This document shows, one piece after another, positions 1 through 15,923 of a stretch of DNA of 64,000 bases. Source of the stretch: Naasia sp. (GTDB lineage: Bacteria; Actinomycetota; Actinomycetes; Actinomycetales; Microbacteriaceae); the NCBI GenBank assembly GCA_025463675.1, contig JAODAX010000045.1:1-64000 (forward strand), given 5' to 3'. The position numbers and the translations under genes are program-made. The notes beneath the pieces are model-generated. The model was not told where the DNA came from. It saw only the letters and a program-made list of their open reading frames with translations, and searched no databases. Position 1 is the first letter of the stretch. Every line of letters starts with the position of its first letter.

Positions 1-2
1 CC

Positions 3-359
3 CTCTACGGCATGGTCACCGAGTACGACGAGCAGGGCAACTACAAGTTCCCCGAAGGCTTCGACCCGGAGACCAACGAGTGGAAGGAAGGCTTCGAGGA
101 GCAGCGCGCCAAGTGGGAGCAGGAGTACGCCGACGCCCAGGCCCGCTGGGAGCAGCACAAGGAGCAGATCGTCAAGACGATCGCGGACGAGGCGGCCGGC
201 ATCACGTCGTCGTCCAGCTCCAGCTCCAGCTCGAGCTCCGGCGGCTCGTCCGCCTCGGGCTCCTCGTCCTCCTTCACCAGCGAGTCCCGCTCCGGCGGCA
301 CCCTGGCGGACGACGAGTCGCTCGCGGCGCTGCGTGAGCGTCTGTCCAGCAACAACTAG
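3..359 (+). CDS. rpsA: 30S ribosomal protein S1, C-terminal end (5' truncated by window edge)
   Basis: Frame reads LYGMVTEYDEQGNYKFPEGFDPETNEWKEGFEEQRAKWEQEYADAQARWEQHKEQ followed by a Ser-rich tail, typical of the actinobacterial RpsA C-terminus; lies upstream of coaE. Confidence 0.85.
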   Translation, partial: LYGMVTEYDEQGNYKFPEGFDPETNEWKEGFEEQRAKWEQEYADAQARWEQHKEQIVKTIADEAAGITSSSSSSSSSSSGGSSASGSSSSFTSESRSGGTLADDESLAALRERLSSNN

Positions 360-389
360 CAGCATCTGACCGCGCCGCTCGGCGCAGTC

Positions 390-437
390 GAAACGACCTC
401 GCCGCGGTAGGAACAACTACCGCGGCGAGGTCGTTTC
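390..437 (+). terminator. Strong intrinsic-terminator-like hairpin downstream of rpsA
   Basis: Perfect 21-bp inverted repeat gaaacgacctcgccgcggtag-gaacaa-ctaccgcggcgaggtcgtttc. Confidence 0.75.
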
Positions 438-471
438 TGTAGCGGCGAGGCCGCGTCGGTAGGCTTGTCCG

Positions 472-1068
472 ATGCCCCTGATCGGACTCACCGGCGGGAT
501 CGCCTCCGGCAAGTCGACGGTCGCCCGCCGGCTCGCAGAGCTGGGCGCCGCCGTCGTGGACGCGGACGTGCTCTCCCGCGACGCGGTCGCCCCCGGCTCA
601 CCCGGCCTGCGGGCGGTGTATCGGGAGTTCGGGGACGGCGTGCTCACGGCGGACGGCTCGCTCGACCGGCCGGCGCTCGGCGCGATCGTCTTTGCGGACG
701 GCGACGCCCGCGAGCGGCTCAACGCGATCGTGCACCCGGAGGTCAGCCGGCTCTCGCACGCCGCCTTCGCCGCCGCGATCGCCGCCGACCCGGACGCGGT
801 CGTCGTCTACGACGTGCCGCTGCTCGTCGAGGCGGGCCGTGCGGACGAATTCGATTCCGTCGTCGTCGTGCACGCGCCGGCCGAGGAGCGGATCCGTCGG
901 ATGGTCCAGCTGCGCGGGATGGCAGCCGAGGAGGCGGAGCGCCGGGTGCGCGCGCAGGCGTCCGACCAGGAGCGCCTCGCGATCGCCGACCACGTGATCG
1001 ACGCCTCCCGAACGCTCGAGGACACCCTCGCCGCCGTCGACAGCCTCTGGGGCACGCTCCGGGCCTGA
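472..1068 (+). CDS. coaE: Dephospho-CoA kinase
   Basis: MPLIGLTGGIASGKSTVARRLAELGAAVVDAD: P-loop and CoaE signature. Confidence 0.95.
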   Translation: MPLIGLTGGIASGKSTVARRLAELGAAVVDADVLSRDAVAPGSPGLRAVYREFGDGVLTADGSLDRPALGAIVFADGDARERLNAIVHPEVSRLSHAAFAAAIAADPDAVVVYDVPLLVEAGRADEFDSVVVVHAPAEERIRRMVQLRGMAAEEAERRVRAQASDQERLAIADHVIDASRTLEDTLAAVDSLWGTLRA

Positions 1069-1138
1069 CTGGTCCCGAGTACAGCCCGATCGGGGCTGGA
1101 GACACATCGGCGATGCGCCCACGGCGAACCGCCGCCCG

Positions 1139-1161
1139 ATGTCGGTGGGCGAAAATAGACT
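1139..1161 (+). promoter_or_regulatory. RecA-NDp / PafBC-type DNA-damage promoter of uvrB
   Basis: aTGTCGGTG-N8-TAGACT matches the recalled consensus TTGTCRGTG-N8-TANNNT; the ATG lies 7 nt downstream of the -10. Confidence 0.75.
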
Positions 1162-1167
1162 TGCGGG

Positions 1168-3234
<2,067 letters not shown>

Positions 3235-3247
3235 AGCTGTACGTTCC

Positions 3248-3811
3248 TCAGCGGACGGAGGCTCCCCGCAGGAGGAGCAGGGTGCCACCGACGAGGAGAG
3301 GATGAGGACGCCGGCCGCCGCGGCCAGCCAGCACAGCCGGAACGCCGCAACGATGACCGGGGCGACCGGCGCCAGCAGCAGGGCGATCGGCAGCGTCAGC
3401 CCCGGGGCGACGCCGAGGATCGCCGCGCCGGGGGCACCGAACCGGGTCCAGGACGCTTCGAACAGCGACCCGGCCGAGAGCAGGGTCAGCGCGCCGAGGA
3501 AGACGATCGGGACGAGCAACAGGACGTCGCCGGCGCCGAGCAGGTAGACGTCGACGCGGTGGATTCCGATGAACCAGTGGTTCGTCGGCACCTCGGGCCC
3601 GAGCAGAATGAGGAAAATCCCCGTCACGTACGCCGAAGAGCACCCCGTTGGTGAGCAGCGTCCCGATCGTGAAGGTGCGCCGCGTGGTGCCGAGCGTGAG
3701 GCTGAACGGGAAGGCGGTCGCCACCCCGTAGACGCCCAGGGCGACCATGAACCCGCTGAGCGCCCCCGCAACGGCGGGGTTCGATCGTGCACCCTGGACC
3801 GCGTTCGCCAT
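3248..3811 (-). pseudogene. Small polytopic membrane protein gene with two compensating frameshifts
   Basis: Hydrophobic N-terminus (MANAVQGARSNPAVAGALSGFMVALGVYGVATAFPFSL...TLLTNGVLF) continues in the +1 frame (SAYVTGIFLILLGPEV...LAAAAGVLIL) and returns to the first frame near 3290 (LLVGGTLLLLRGASVR*). Confidence 0.6.
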
Positions 3812-4091
3812 GTCGGCGCCGGTGGGGAGGCGCTGTATCGAGCGGATCCTGCCGGCCGCCGCCGCGGCGATGAGTCAGCGCGAATGGAACCGGCTGGGCG
3901 ACCAGGGTCGGGCGTGGGTCCTGAAGAGCCGCCTCTTCATCCAGCTCGGCGTCATCCTCTCCAGCATGCCGCCGGAAGCCGCCGCGGCGTTCCTCAGCGA
4001 GATGCCGGCGACGGTACGGATGCTCTACCGGCTGCTCGGGGGCCGGCAGTATCTGGCGCACCGCAGGCGGGTCTACGGCACCGCCGCCTGA
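3810..4091 (+). pseudogene. C-terminal remnant of a hemerythrin-like protein
   Basis: [70 protein letters not shown] resembles the C-terminal tail of actinobacterial hemerythrin-domain proteins; the metal-binding N-terminal part is absent. Confidence 0.45.
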
Positions 4092-4136
4092 CCGACGCGC
4101 GGTGCGCCGACCGCCGACAGCGAAACCGGACATCGG

Positions 4137-4158
4137 TGTCGGAGGGCCGACCTACACT
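4137..4158 (+). promoter_or_regulatory. RecA-NDp / PafBC-type DNA-damage promoter of uvrA
   Basis: TGTCGGAG-N8-TACACT, with the in-frame GTG 7 nt after the -10 (4165). Confidence 0.65.
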
Positions 4159-4164
4159 CTTGAG

Positions 4165-7050
<2,886 letters not shown>

Positions 7051-7061
7051 ACCGGACCGCG

Positions 7062-9065
7062 ATGGCGCAGGCCCTCAGCTACCGGCCCCAGGCCGGTGAG
7101 ATCCCCACCGACCCGGGCGTGTACCGGTTCTCCGACGCGGCGGGACGGGTGCTCTACGTCGGCAAGGCGAAGAATCTCCGCTCCCGGCTGAGCAACTACT
7201 TCGCACCTCTGCACACGCTGCACGAGCGGACGCGCCGGATGGTGACGACCGCATCGAACGTGCAGTGGACGACGGTCGCCAGCGAGTTCGAGGCGCTCCA
7301 GCTCGAGTACACCTGGATCAAGGAATTCGCGCCGCCGTTCAACGTCAAGTTCCGCGACGACAAGACCTACCCCTACCTCGCGGTGACCATGGCGGACGAG
7401 GCGCCGCGCGTTATCGTCACCCGCAACCGGAAGATCTCGGGCGCCCGCTACTTCGGTCCGTACCCGAAGATCTGGGCGGTCCGGGAGACGATCGACCAGA
7501 TGGTCCGGGCTTTCCCGATCCGAACCTGCTCGGACAGCTCCTACAAGCGGGCGATGGAGAGCGGCCGGCCGTGCTTCCCCGGCCAGATCGGGCGCTGCGG
7601 CGGACCATGCTCCGGAAAGGTCTCGGTCGCCGACCATCGGGCGATCGTCGACGAGTTCGTCGCGTTCATGGCCAGCCCGGACCCGCGGATGATCGCGCAG
7701 ATGACCCGGGACATGAAGCAGGCATCCGCCGACCTCGACTTCGAGCGCGCCGCCGAGCTGCGCGACCGGATCGGCGCCCTGGAGAACGTGCTCGAGTCGA
7801 GCGCGGTCGTGCTGCCAGACACGGTCGAGGCGGACGTCTTCGGCATCGCGCACGACGAGCTCGCCGCGGCCGTCCAGCAGTTCCGGGTGCGCGGCGGCCG
7901 GGTGCGCGGCGTGCGCTCGTGGGTGGTCGACAAGGAGCTCGACATCGGCCTCGGCGACCTCGTCGACTCGGTCCTGCAGAGCGCCTACGACACGAGCGAG
8001 CCGCCCCCCAGGGAAATCATCGTCCCCGAGCTGCCGGAAGACGCGGTGGCCCTCGAGCAGCTGCTGAGCGGCCTTCGCGACCGGGGCGCCGTCCGGCTGC
8101 GCGCCGCTCAGCGCGGCGACAAGGCGGCGCTGTTGCAGACGGCCACGCTGAACGCGAAGCAGTCGCTGATGCTCTACAAGACCCGCCGAAGCGCCGACTA
8201 CGTCGCCCGCAGCCGGGCGCTGACCGACTTGCAGGAGGCGCTCGGGCTGAGCGAGGCGCCGCTCCGGATGGAGTGCTTCGACGTCTCGCACCTGTCCGGC
8301 ACCAACATCGTGGCGTCGATGGTGGTCTTCGAGGACGGCCTGCCGAAGAAGGACCAGTACCGTCGCTTCAACGTCGCGGAGTCGAGCGATGACACCGAGT
8401 CGCTCCACCAGGTGCTCAGCCGGCGCCTCGGCTACCTGGCCGACGCGCCACCGACCGCCGGGGGAGCGCTGCCCGCAGAGCGGGAGTTGCCCGTCACCGT
8501 CGCCTCCGCGAGCGACGAGGACGACCCCGACGTGCTGACCGACGAGATGGACGGTGAGGACGGCGCCGCGAACGGCATCCCCGAGGAGGAGCCGGAGGAG
8601 CTGGGTGCCGCGCCCCGGAGGCCGGGCAAGTTCTCCTACCGACCCAACCTGCTCATCGTCGACGGCGGCCAGCCGCAGGTGGCCGCCGCGGCACGCGCCC
8701 TCCGCGAGTCCGGCGTGTCCGGGATCGCGCTCGTCGGCATCGCCAAGCGCCTGGAGGAGGTCTGGCAGCCGGACAGCGACTACCCGGTGATCCTGCCCCG
8801 CAACAGCGACGCGCTGTTCCTGCTGCAGCGCATCCGCGACGAGGCGCACCGGTTCGCCATCACGCATCAGCGCACACGGCGGAAGCGCGACATCACGTCG
8901 GTGCTGAGCGAGATCCCCGGCCTCGGCGCTGCACGGGTCCGCGACCTCCTCCGGCACTTCGGCTCCGTCGCCCGGCTCAAGCAGGCGACGCCCGAGGAGA
9001 TCTTGGCCGTCAAGGGCATCGGCCCCAAACTCGCCGCGACCATCGCCGAACGGCTCGCCGGGTGA
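7062..9065 (+). CDS. uvrC: Excinuclease ABC subunit UvrC
   Basis: GIY-YIG N-terminus ([33 protein letters not shown]) and C-terminal HhH; starts 11 nt after the uvrA stop. Confidence 0.97.
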   Translation: MAQALSYRPQAGEIPTDPGVYRFSDAAGRVLYVGKAKNLRSRLSNYFAPLHTLHERTRRMVTTASNVQWTTVASEFEALQLEYTWIKEFAPPFNVKFRDDKTYPYLAVTMADEAPRVIVTRNRKISGARYFGPYPKIWAVRETIDQMVRAFPIRTCSDSSYKRAMESGRPCFPGQIGRCGGPCSGKVSVADHRAIVDEFVAFMASPDPRMIAQMTRDMKQASADLDFERAAELRDRIGALENVLESSAVVLPDTVEADVFGIAHDELAAAVQQFRVRGGRVRGVRSWVVDKELDIGLGDLVDSVLQSAYDTSEPPPREIIVPELPEDAVALEQLLSGLRDRGAVRLRAAQRGDKAALLQTATLNAKQSLMLYKTRRSADYVARSRALTDLQEALGLSEAPLRMECFDVSHLSGTNIVASMVVFEDGLPKKDQYRRFNVAESSDDTESLHQVLSRRLGYLADAPPTAGGALPAERELPVTVASASDEDDPDVLTDEMDGEDGAANGIPEEEPEELGAAPRRPGKFSYRPNLLIVDGGQPQVAAAARALRESGVSGIALVGIAKRLEEVWQPDSDYPVILPRNSDALFLLQRIRDEAHRFAITHQRTRRKRDITSVLSEIPGLGAARVRDLLRHFGSVARLKQATPEEILAVKGIGPKLAATIAERLAG

Positions 9066-9107
9066 GCCGCGGGTAGGCTGGAGGCCTCCTCTACGGGAAG
9101 CAGCGAA

Positions 9108-10025
9108 TTGAGTCCGGAAGCACGTCCGCCCGGCGACGCGGGCACCCCGATGCCCCGCACCGCGGCTCGCCAGTCGGTGCTCGTCGTCACGGGGATGTCC
9201 GGCGCCGGCCGCAGCACGGTCGGCAACGCACTCGAGGACCTCGGCTGGTACGTGGTCGACAACCTGCCTCCGCAGATGCTGCTGCCGCTGCTCGACGTCG
9301 CCGAGCACGCCGGTGAGAGCCTGCCGCGCGTCGCCGTCGTCGTCGACGTCCGAGGCGGCGCGCTGTTCTCGGAGCTGCGGGACGTGGTGCCGCGGCTCAA
9401 GACGAGCGCCCAGGTGCGCATCCTCTTCCTCGAGGCCACCGATCAGGTGCTCGTGCGTCGGTTCGAGCAGGTCCGGCGACCGCACCCGCTACAGGGCGAC
9501 GGCACGCTGCTCGACGGGATCTCCGAGGAGCGCTCGCGCACCGCCCAGGTCCGCGAGCAGGCGGACATCGTGATCGACACCTCCGAATTGAACATCCACC
9601 AGCTCGCCACCGTCGTGACCGAGCTGTTCAGCGAGGCCGACACTCCGGGCGTGCGGGTGACGCTCACGAGCTTCGGCTACAAGTACGGGCTGCCCGCCGA
9701 CGCGGACATCGTCGCCGACGCCCGCTTCCTGCCGAACCCGTACTGGGTGCCGGAGCTGCGGCCCGGCACCGGCCTCGACGCCGACGTCAGCGCGTTCGTG
9801 CTCGGCCAGGAGGGCGCAGCTGAGTTCGTGGACGGCTACGCCGCCGCCCTCACCCCGGTGCTCGCCGGCTACCGGCGCGAGAACAAGCGGCACGCGACCA
9901 TCGCGGTCGGCTGCACAGGCGGCCGGCACCGCTCCGTCGCCATCGTCGAGGAGCTGGGGCGCCGGCTGCGCTCGCAGCCCGGCGTCAGCGTCAGCGTCAA
10001 GCACCGCGACCTCGGCCGGGAGTGA
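9108..10025 (+). CDS. rapZ: RNase adapter RapZ / YvcJ family nucleotide-binding protein
   Basis: [34 protein letters not shown] ... [15 protein letters not shown]. Confidence 0.95.
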   Translation: MSPEARPPGDAGTPMPRTAARQSVLVVTGMSGAGRSTVGNALEDLGWYVVDNLPPQMLLPLLDVAEHAGESLPRVAVVVDVRGGALFSELRDVVPRLKTSAQVRILFLEATDQVLVRRFEQVRRPHPLQGDGTLLDGISEERSRTAQVREQADIVIDTSELNIHQLATVVTELFSEADTPGVRVTLTSFGYKYGLPADADIVADARFLPNPYWVPELRPGTGLDADVSAFVLGQEGAAEFVDGYAAALTPVLAGYRRENKRHATIAVGCTGGRHRSVAIVEELGRRLRSQPGVSVSVKHRDLGRE

Positions 10026-10236
10026 CCGGCCGCCCAACCCTCGACCGTTGGTTGACTATCGGCGAGGACGGGACGGCTAGGGTGGGGATTACCGGGGAGA
10101 GCGCGACTTCCAGTCGGTTGACTTCCCGCTCTGATCAGCGAGTTCGTGTACCCGCTCGATGCTGCGGGAGTCTTCGGGCGCGGTACGGGCGTCGCAGAAG
10201 TGCGACACTGGGGGACATGGGGAAGGGACGAGCCTC

Positions 10237-11214
10237 GTGGCATTGACCGCGGACGTGAAGGACGAACTGGCAAAGGTCGAGGTCGGCAAGACGACCGTGC
10301 GGGCCGCGGAGCTGGCGACGATCCTCCGCTTCGCGGGCGGGCTGCACCTCATCTCGGGCCGCATCGCCGTGGAGTCGGAGCTCGACTCCGCACAGGTCGC
10401 GCGCCGGGTCCGCAAAGACCTCGCCGAGCTGTACGGCGTGCGGGGCGACGTCGCCGTCATCTCCGCATCGGGCGTCCGACGGACGAGCACCTACGTGGTG
10501 CGCGTCATTGAGGGCGGCGAGACCCTCGCCCGGCAGACCGGTCTGCTCGACGCGCGCCGCCGGCCCATCCGCGGGCTGCCGAACCGCCTCACCACCGGCA
10601 CCACCGAGGATCTCTCCGCCATCTGGCGCGGTGCCTTCCTCGCCCGCGGCACGCTCACCGACCCCGGCCGCTCCGCAGCCCTCGAGGTGACCTGCCCCGG
10701 CAACGAGACCGCCATGGCGCTCGTCGGCGCCGCCGGGCGGCTCGACGTGTCGGCGAAGGCGCGTGAGGTGCGCGGCGTGCACCGTGTCGTCATCAGAGAC
10801 GGCGAGGCCATCGGCGAGATGCTCGAGAAGATGGGCGCGCTCGAGACCCGGCAGAACTGGGAGGAGATGCGCCAGCGCCGCGAGGTGCGCGCCACCGCCA
10901 ACCGGCTGGTCAACTTCGACGACGCCAACCTGCGCCGCTCCGCGCAAGCAGCCGTCGCCGCCTGCGCCCGCGTCGAGCGCGCGCTCGAAATCCTCGGCGA
11001 GGACATCCCTGAGCACCTGAAGTACGCCGGCCGGCTGCGCCTCGCGCACCGCGACGCGAGCCTCGACGAGCTCGGTCATCACGCCGACCCGCCGATGACG
11101 AAGGACGCGGTCGCGGGCCGCATCCGCCGGCTCCTTGCGATGGCCGACAAGAAGGCGATCGAGACCGGCGTCCCCGGCACCGACGCGAATCTGCCGCCGG
11201 ACCTCGACGACTGA
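10237..11214 (+). CDS. whiA: DNA-binding protein WhiA
   Basis: [16 protein letters not shown]... [18 protein letters not shown]...[31 protein letters not shown] start. Confidence 0.95.
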   Translation: MALTADVKDELAKVEVGKTTVRAAELATILRFAGGLHLISGRIAVESELDSAQVARRVRKDLAELYGVRGDVAVISASGVRRTSTYVVRVIEGGETLARQTGLLDARRRPIRGLPNRLTTGTTEDLSAIWRGAFLARGTLTDPGRSAALEVTCPGNETAMALVGAAGRLDVSAKAREVRGVHRVVIRDGEAIGEMLEKMGALETRQNWEEMRQRREVRATANRLVNFDDANLRRSAQAAVAACARVERALEILGEDIPEHLKYAGRLRLAHRDASLDELGHHADPPMTKDAVAGRIRRLLAMADKKAIETGVPGTDANLPPDLDD

Positions 11215-11340
11215 TCGCCCTGGGAGCTTCCTCCCGGTCGCTTCACGGGAATAGCGCACCGCGCGCCCAGTTCTAGACTGGGACAGTCCCGATGGAGCTC
11301 CTTCGGAGTGCCCGCGGGCGACGAGAGGAGAACCCCCGAT

Positions 11341-11967
11341 ATGGCTGAGTACACGCTCCCCGAGCTGGGCTACGACTACGGAGCGCTCGAGCCGCACATC
11401 AGTGCGACGATCATGGAGCTGCACCACAGCAAGCACCACAACACGTACGTCACCGGCGCCAACACCGCACTCGCGCAGATGGCCGAAGCCCGCGACAGCG
11501 GCAACCTGGCGAACATCAACAAGCTCGAGAAGGACCTCGCCTTCAACCTCGGCGGTCACGTCAACCACTCGATTTTCTGGACGAACATGTCGCCCGACGG
11601 CGGCGACAAGCCCACCGGTGAGCTCGCCGCGGCGGTCGACGACGCGTTCGGCTCGTTCGACAAGTTCCAGGCGCACTTCGGCGCCGTCGCACTCGGCGTG
11701 CAGGGCTCCGGCTGGTCGCTGCTCGCGTACGACGCGATCGGCGGCAACCTGGTCATCGAGCAGCTGTTCGACCAGCAGGGCAACATCCCCGCGTTCACCA
11801 TCCCGCTGCTCATGCTCGATGTCTGGGAGCACGCGTATTACCTCGACTACAAGAACGTCCGCGCCGACTACGTGAAGGCCTGGTGGAACGTCGTGAACTG
11901 GCCGAACGTGCAGCAGCGCTTCGACGCCGCCCGCGCCGGAGCACGGGGGGTGCTGCTCCTCCCGTAA
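11341..11967 (+). CDS. Superoxide dismutase (Fe/Mn family)
   Basis: [37 protein letters not shown] ... [19 protein letters not shown]. Confidence 0.96.
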   Translation: MAEYTLPELGYDYGALEPHISATIMELHHSKHHNTYVTGANTALAQMAEARDSGNLANINKLEKDLAFNLGGHVNHSIFWTNMSPDGGDKPTGELAAAVDDAFGSFDKFQAHFGAVALGVQGSGWSLLAYDAIGGNLVIEQLFDQQGNIPAFTIPLLMLDVWEHAYYLDYKNVRADYVKAWWNVVNWPNVQQRFDAARAGARGVLLLP

Positions 11968-11988
11968 CCCGAGGACAACCCCCTCGGG
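11968..11988 (+). terminator. Hairpin downstream of sod
   Basis: cccgagg-acaaccc-cctcggg inverted repeat overlapping the sod 3' end. Confidence 0.4.
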
Positions 11989-12020
11989 CGGCCCCTGCCT
12001 CGGCGTTCGGTGAGCGCTAG

Positions 12021-13106
<1,086 letters not shown>

Positions 13107-13113
13107 CGCCTCG

Positions 13114-14319
13114 ATGACCCTCCGAACCCTCGACGCGCTCGGCCCCCTCGCGGGCCGGGCCGTCGTCGTCCGGTGCGATTTCAACGTCCCGCTGAAGGAC
13201 GGCGCGATCACCGACGACGGCCGCATCCGCGCATCGCTGCCCACCCTCACCGCGCTGCTCGAACAGGGCGCGCGCGTCACGGTCGTCTCGCACCTCGGTC
13301 GACCCGCCGGGACGCCGCAGGAGATGTACAGCCTCGGGCCCGTCGCCGCGCGGCTCGGCGAGCTGCTCGGCACGTCCGTCGCGTTCGACAGCGCGCCCGC
13401 GGCGGAGACGCCCACGGAGCTCGCCGACGGCGCGATCCGGCTGCTGGAGAACCTGCGGTTCGACCCGCGCGAGACGAGCAAGGACGCGGGGGAGCGGCAG
13501 GCGTACGCCGACGAACTCGCCGCGTTCGGTGAGGTATTCGTCTCTGACGGCTTCGGGGTGGTGCACCGCAAGCAGGCGAGCGTCTACGAGCTGGCGACGA
13601 CCCTGCCGAGCGCGGCGGGCACGCTCATCGCGGCCGAGCTCGAGGTGCTGGAGCGGCTGACCACCCGCCCGGAGAAGCCGTACGCGGTGGTGCTGGGCGG
13701 CTCGAAGGTCAGCGACAAGCTCGGGGTCATCGATGCCCTGCTGCCCCGCGTCGACGCGGTCCTGGTCGGCGGCGGCATGCTGTTCACCTTCCTCGCCGCG
13801 CAGGGCCACGCCGTGGGCGGGAGCCTGCTCGAGGACGACCAGCTCGACACCGTGCGGGGCTACCTGCAGCGCGCCGAGGAGCTCGGCGTCGAGATCGTGC
13901 TGCCGACGGACGTCGTCGTCGCCGATCGGTTCGCCGCCGACGCGGCGCACGAGGTCACCGCGGCGGACGCCATCGAGGGCACCCCCTTCGGCGCGTCGGG
14001 CCTCGGCCTCGACATCGGCCCCGAGACGGGCCGACGCTTCGCCGAGATCATCGCCCGCTCGAAGACGGTGTTCTGGAACGGCCCGATGGGCGTGTTCGAG
14101 TTCGACGCCTTCGCCGAGGGCACCCGCGCGGTCGCCGATGCGCTCACCCGCGTGGACGGCCTGTCGGTCGTCGGCGGCGGCGACTCGGCCGCCGCGGTCC
14201 GTGCACTGGGCTTCGCCGACGACCGGTTCGGGCACATCTCGACCGGCGGCGGCGCCAGCCTCGAGTTCCTCGAGGGCAAGGAACTACCCGGCCTGGAGGT
14301 GCTCGGATGGCAGGCGTGA
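13114..14319 (+). CDS. pgk: Phosphoglycerate kinase
   Basis: [29 protein letters not shown] ... [16 protein letters not shown]. Confidence 0.97.
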   Translation: MTLRTLDALGPLAGRAVVVRCDFNVPLKDGAITDDGRIRASLPTLTALLEQGARVTVVSHLGRPAGTPQEMYSLGPVAARLGELLGTSVAFDSAPAAETPTELADGAIRLLENLRFDPRETSKDAGERQAYADELAAFGEVFVSDGFGVVHRKQASVYELATTLPSAAGTLIAAELEVLERLTTRPEKPYAVVLGGSKVSDKLGVIDALLPRVDAVLVGGGMLFTFLAAQGHAVGGSLLEDDQLDTVRGYLQRAEELGVEIVLPTDVVVADRFAADAAHEVTAADAIEGTPFGASGLGLDIGPETGRRFAEIIARSKTVFWNGPMGVFEFDAFAEGTRAVADALTRVDGLSVVGGGDSAAAVRALGFADDRFGHISTGGGASLEFLEGKELPGLEVLGWQA

Positions 14320-15098
14320 GCCGCACCCCGCTGATCGCGGGAAACTGGAAGATGAACCTGGACCACCTGCAGGCGATCGCGTTCGTGCAGAAGCTCGCGT
14401 GGACGCTGAAGGACTCGGGCCACCGCTACCAGGACACCGAGGTGGCGATCTTCCCGCCCTTCACCGACCTGCGCAGCGTGCAGACGCTCATCTCGGCGGA
14501 CAAGTACGAGATCGCGTTCGGCGGTCAGGACCTGTCCGCGCACGATTCCGGCGCGTACACCGGCGAGGTGTCCGGCGCGTTCCTCGCCGCGCTCGAGTGC
14601 GGTTACGTGCTGATCGGCCACTCCGAGCGGCGGCAGTACCACGGCGAGACCGACGAGGTCGTCGCCGCGAAGGTGCAGGCGGCCCTGCGGCACGGCCTCA
14701 TGCCGGTGATCTGTGTGGGCGAGACGGCGGAGGATCGGGAACAGCACGGTCCCAGTGCCGTGCCGGTCGGTCAGCTCCGCACCGCCCTGCAGGGGGTGCC
14801 CGCGGACGCGGACATCGTCGTCGCCTACGAGCCGGTCTGGGCGATCGGCTCCGGGCAGGCGGCGACGCCCGAGCAGGCGCAGCAGGTCGCGGCCGCGCTG
14901 CGGCAGCTCCTCGGTGAGGTGCTCTCGGCCGAGGCGGCCGAGCGCACCAGGGTGCTCTACGGCGGCTCGGTGAAGGCATCGAACATCGCCGGCTTCCTGC
15001 GGGAGCCGGACGTGGACGGTGCACTCGTCGGCGGCGCCAGTCTCGACCTCAAGGAGTTCTCGAGCATCGTCCGCTTCCAGAAGCACGTCGGGGTGTAG
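14307..15098 (+). CDS. tpiA: Triose-phosphate isomerase
   Basis: [15 protein letters not shown] ... [12 protein letters not shown] ... LYGGSVK; overlaps the pgk 3' end. Confidence 0.97.
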   Translation: MAGVSRTPLIAGNWKMNLDHLQAIAFVQKLAWTLKDSGHRYQDTEVAIFPPFTDLRSVQTLISADKYEIAFGGQDLSAHDSGAYTGEVSGAFLAALECGYVLIGHSERRQYHGETDEVVAAKVQAALRHGLMPVICVGETAEDREQHGPSAVPVGQLRTALQGVPADADIVVAYEPVWAIGSGQAATPEQAQQVAAALRQLLGEVLSAEAAERTRVLYGGSVKASNIAGFLREPDVDGALVGGASLDLKEFSSIVRFQKHVGV

Positions 15099-15196
15099 TC
15101 GCGCTTCTCCCCGCGCGGATGCCGCCGGCGCGCTTCGGTGCGCCTATACTCGACCTCGGTCCGGCCCCGGCCGGGCGACCAGACGAAAGGTTATGC

Positions 15197-15448
15197 GTGG
15201 AAATCCTCGCAGTCGTGCTCCAGGTGGTGCTTGGGCTCACCAGCCTGCTCCTCACCATGCTCATCCTGCTGCACCGCGGACGCGGTGGTGGCCTCTCCGA
15301 CATGTTCGGCGGCGGCGTCACCTCCAACCTCGGCGCCTCCGGAGTAGCGGAGCGCAACCTCAACCGAATCACCGTGATTCTCGGCCTGCTCTGGCTCGCC
15401 TGCATCGTGGTTCTGGGGCTCATCACACGGTTCGACGCCGGCGTCTGA
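15197..15448 (+). CDS. secG: Preprotein translocase subunit SecG
   Basis: VEILAVVLQVVLGLTSLLLTMLILLHRGRGGGLSDMFGGG; GTG start within the 15119 ORF. Confidence 0.92.
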   Translation: MEILAVVLQVVLGLTSLLLTMLILLHRGRGGGLSDMFGGGVTSNLGASGVAERNLNRITVILGLLWLACIVVLGLITRFDAGV

Positions 15449-15478
15449 CGCCGACGTAAAGCAGAACGGGGTACATCA

Positions 15479-15847
15479 GTGGCATCTGGCGGCAGTGCGA
15501 TCCGCGGCTCGCGGGTCGGCGCGGGGCCCATGGGGGAACAGGACCACGGCTTCCACGCCGAACGGGTCGCTGTCTCCTATTGGGACGCCCTCGGCAATGA
15601 AACCGTCCGGTACTTCGCGGCGAGCCTGCCCGACGATGAGATCCCGGACACCATCGACTCCCCGTCCAGCGGCCTGCCCGCGGGCCGGGACAAGGACCAC
15701 CCGCCGGCCGTCCAGAAGACGGAACCGTACAAGACCCACCTCGCGTACGTGAAGGAGCGCCGCTCGGAGGAAGAGGCCGAGCAGCTCCTCGAAGAGGCGC
15801 TGAACCAGCTGCGCATCCGCCGCGGCAAGATCCCGGCGCAGTCCTAG
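15479..15847 (+). CDS. rbpA: RNA polymerase-binding protein RbpA
   Basis: MASGGSAIRGSRVGAGPMGE... C-terminal RRGKIPAQS; actinobacterial RbpA. Confidence 0.93.
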   Translation: MASGGSAIRGSRVGAGPMGEQDHGFHAERVAVSYWDALGNETVRYFAASLPDDEIPDTIDSPSSGLPAGRDKDHPPAVQKTEPYKTHLAYVKERRSEEEAEQLLEEALNQLRIRRGKIPAQS

Positions 15848-15857
15848 ACCGGCACCT

Positions 15858-15894
15858 GCGAAAGGCCCCGACCGAACTGGTCGGGGCCTTTCGC
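15858..15894. terminator. Intrinsic terminator between convergent rbpA and pgl
   Basis: Perfect 16-bp inverted repeat gcgaaaggccccgacc-gaact-ggtcggggcctttcgc. Confidence 0.85.
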
Positions 15895-15923
15895 GTGGAT
15901 CAGGAAAACCGCTCCCAGAGGAG

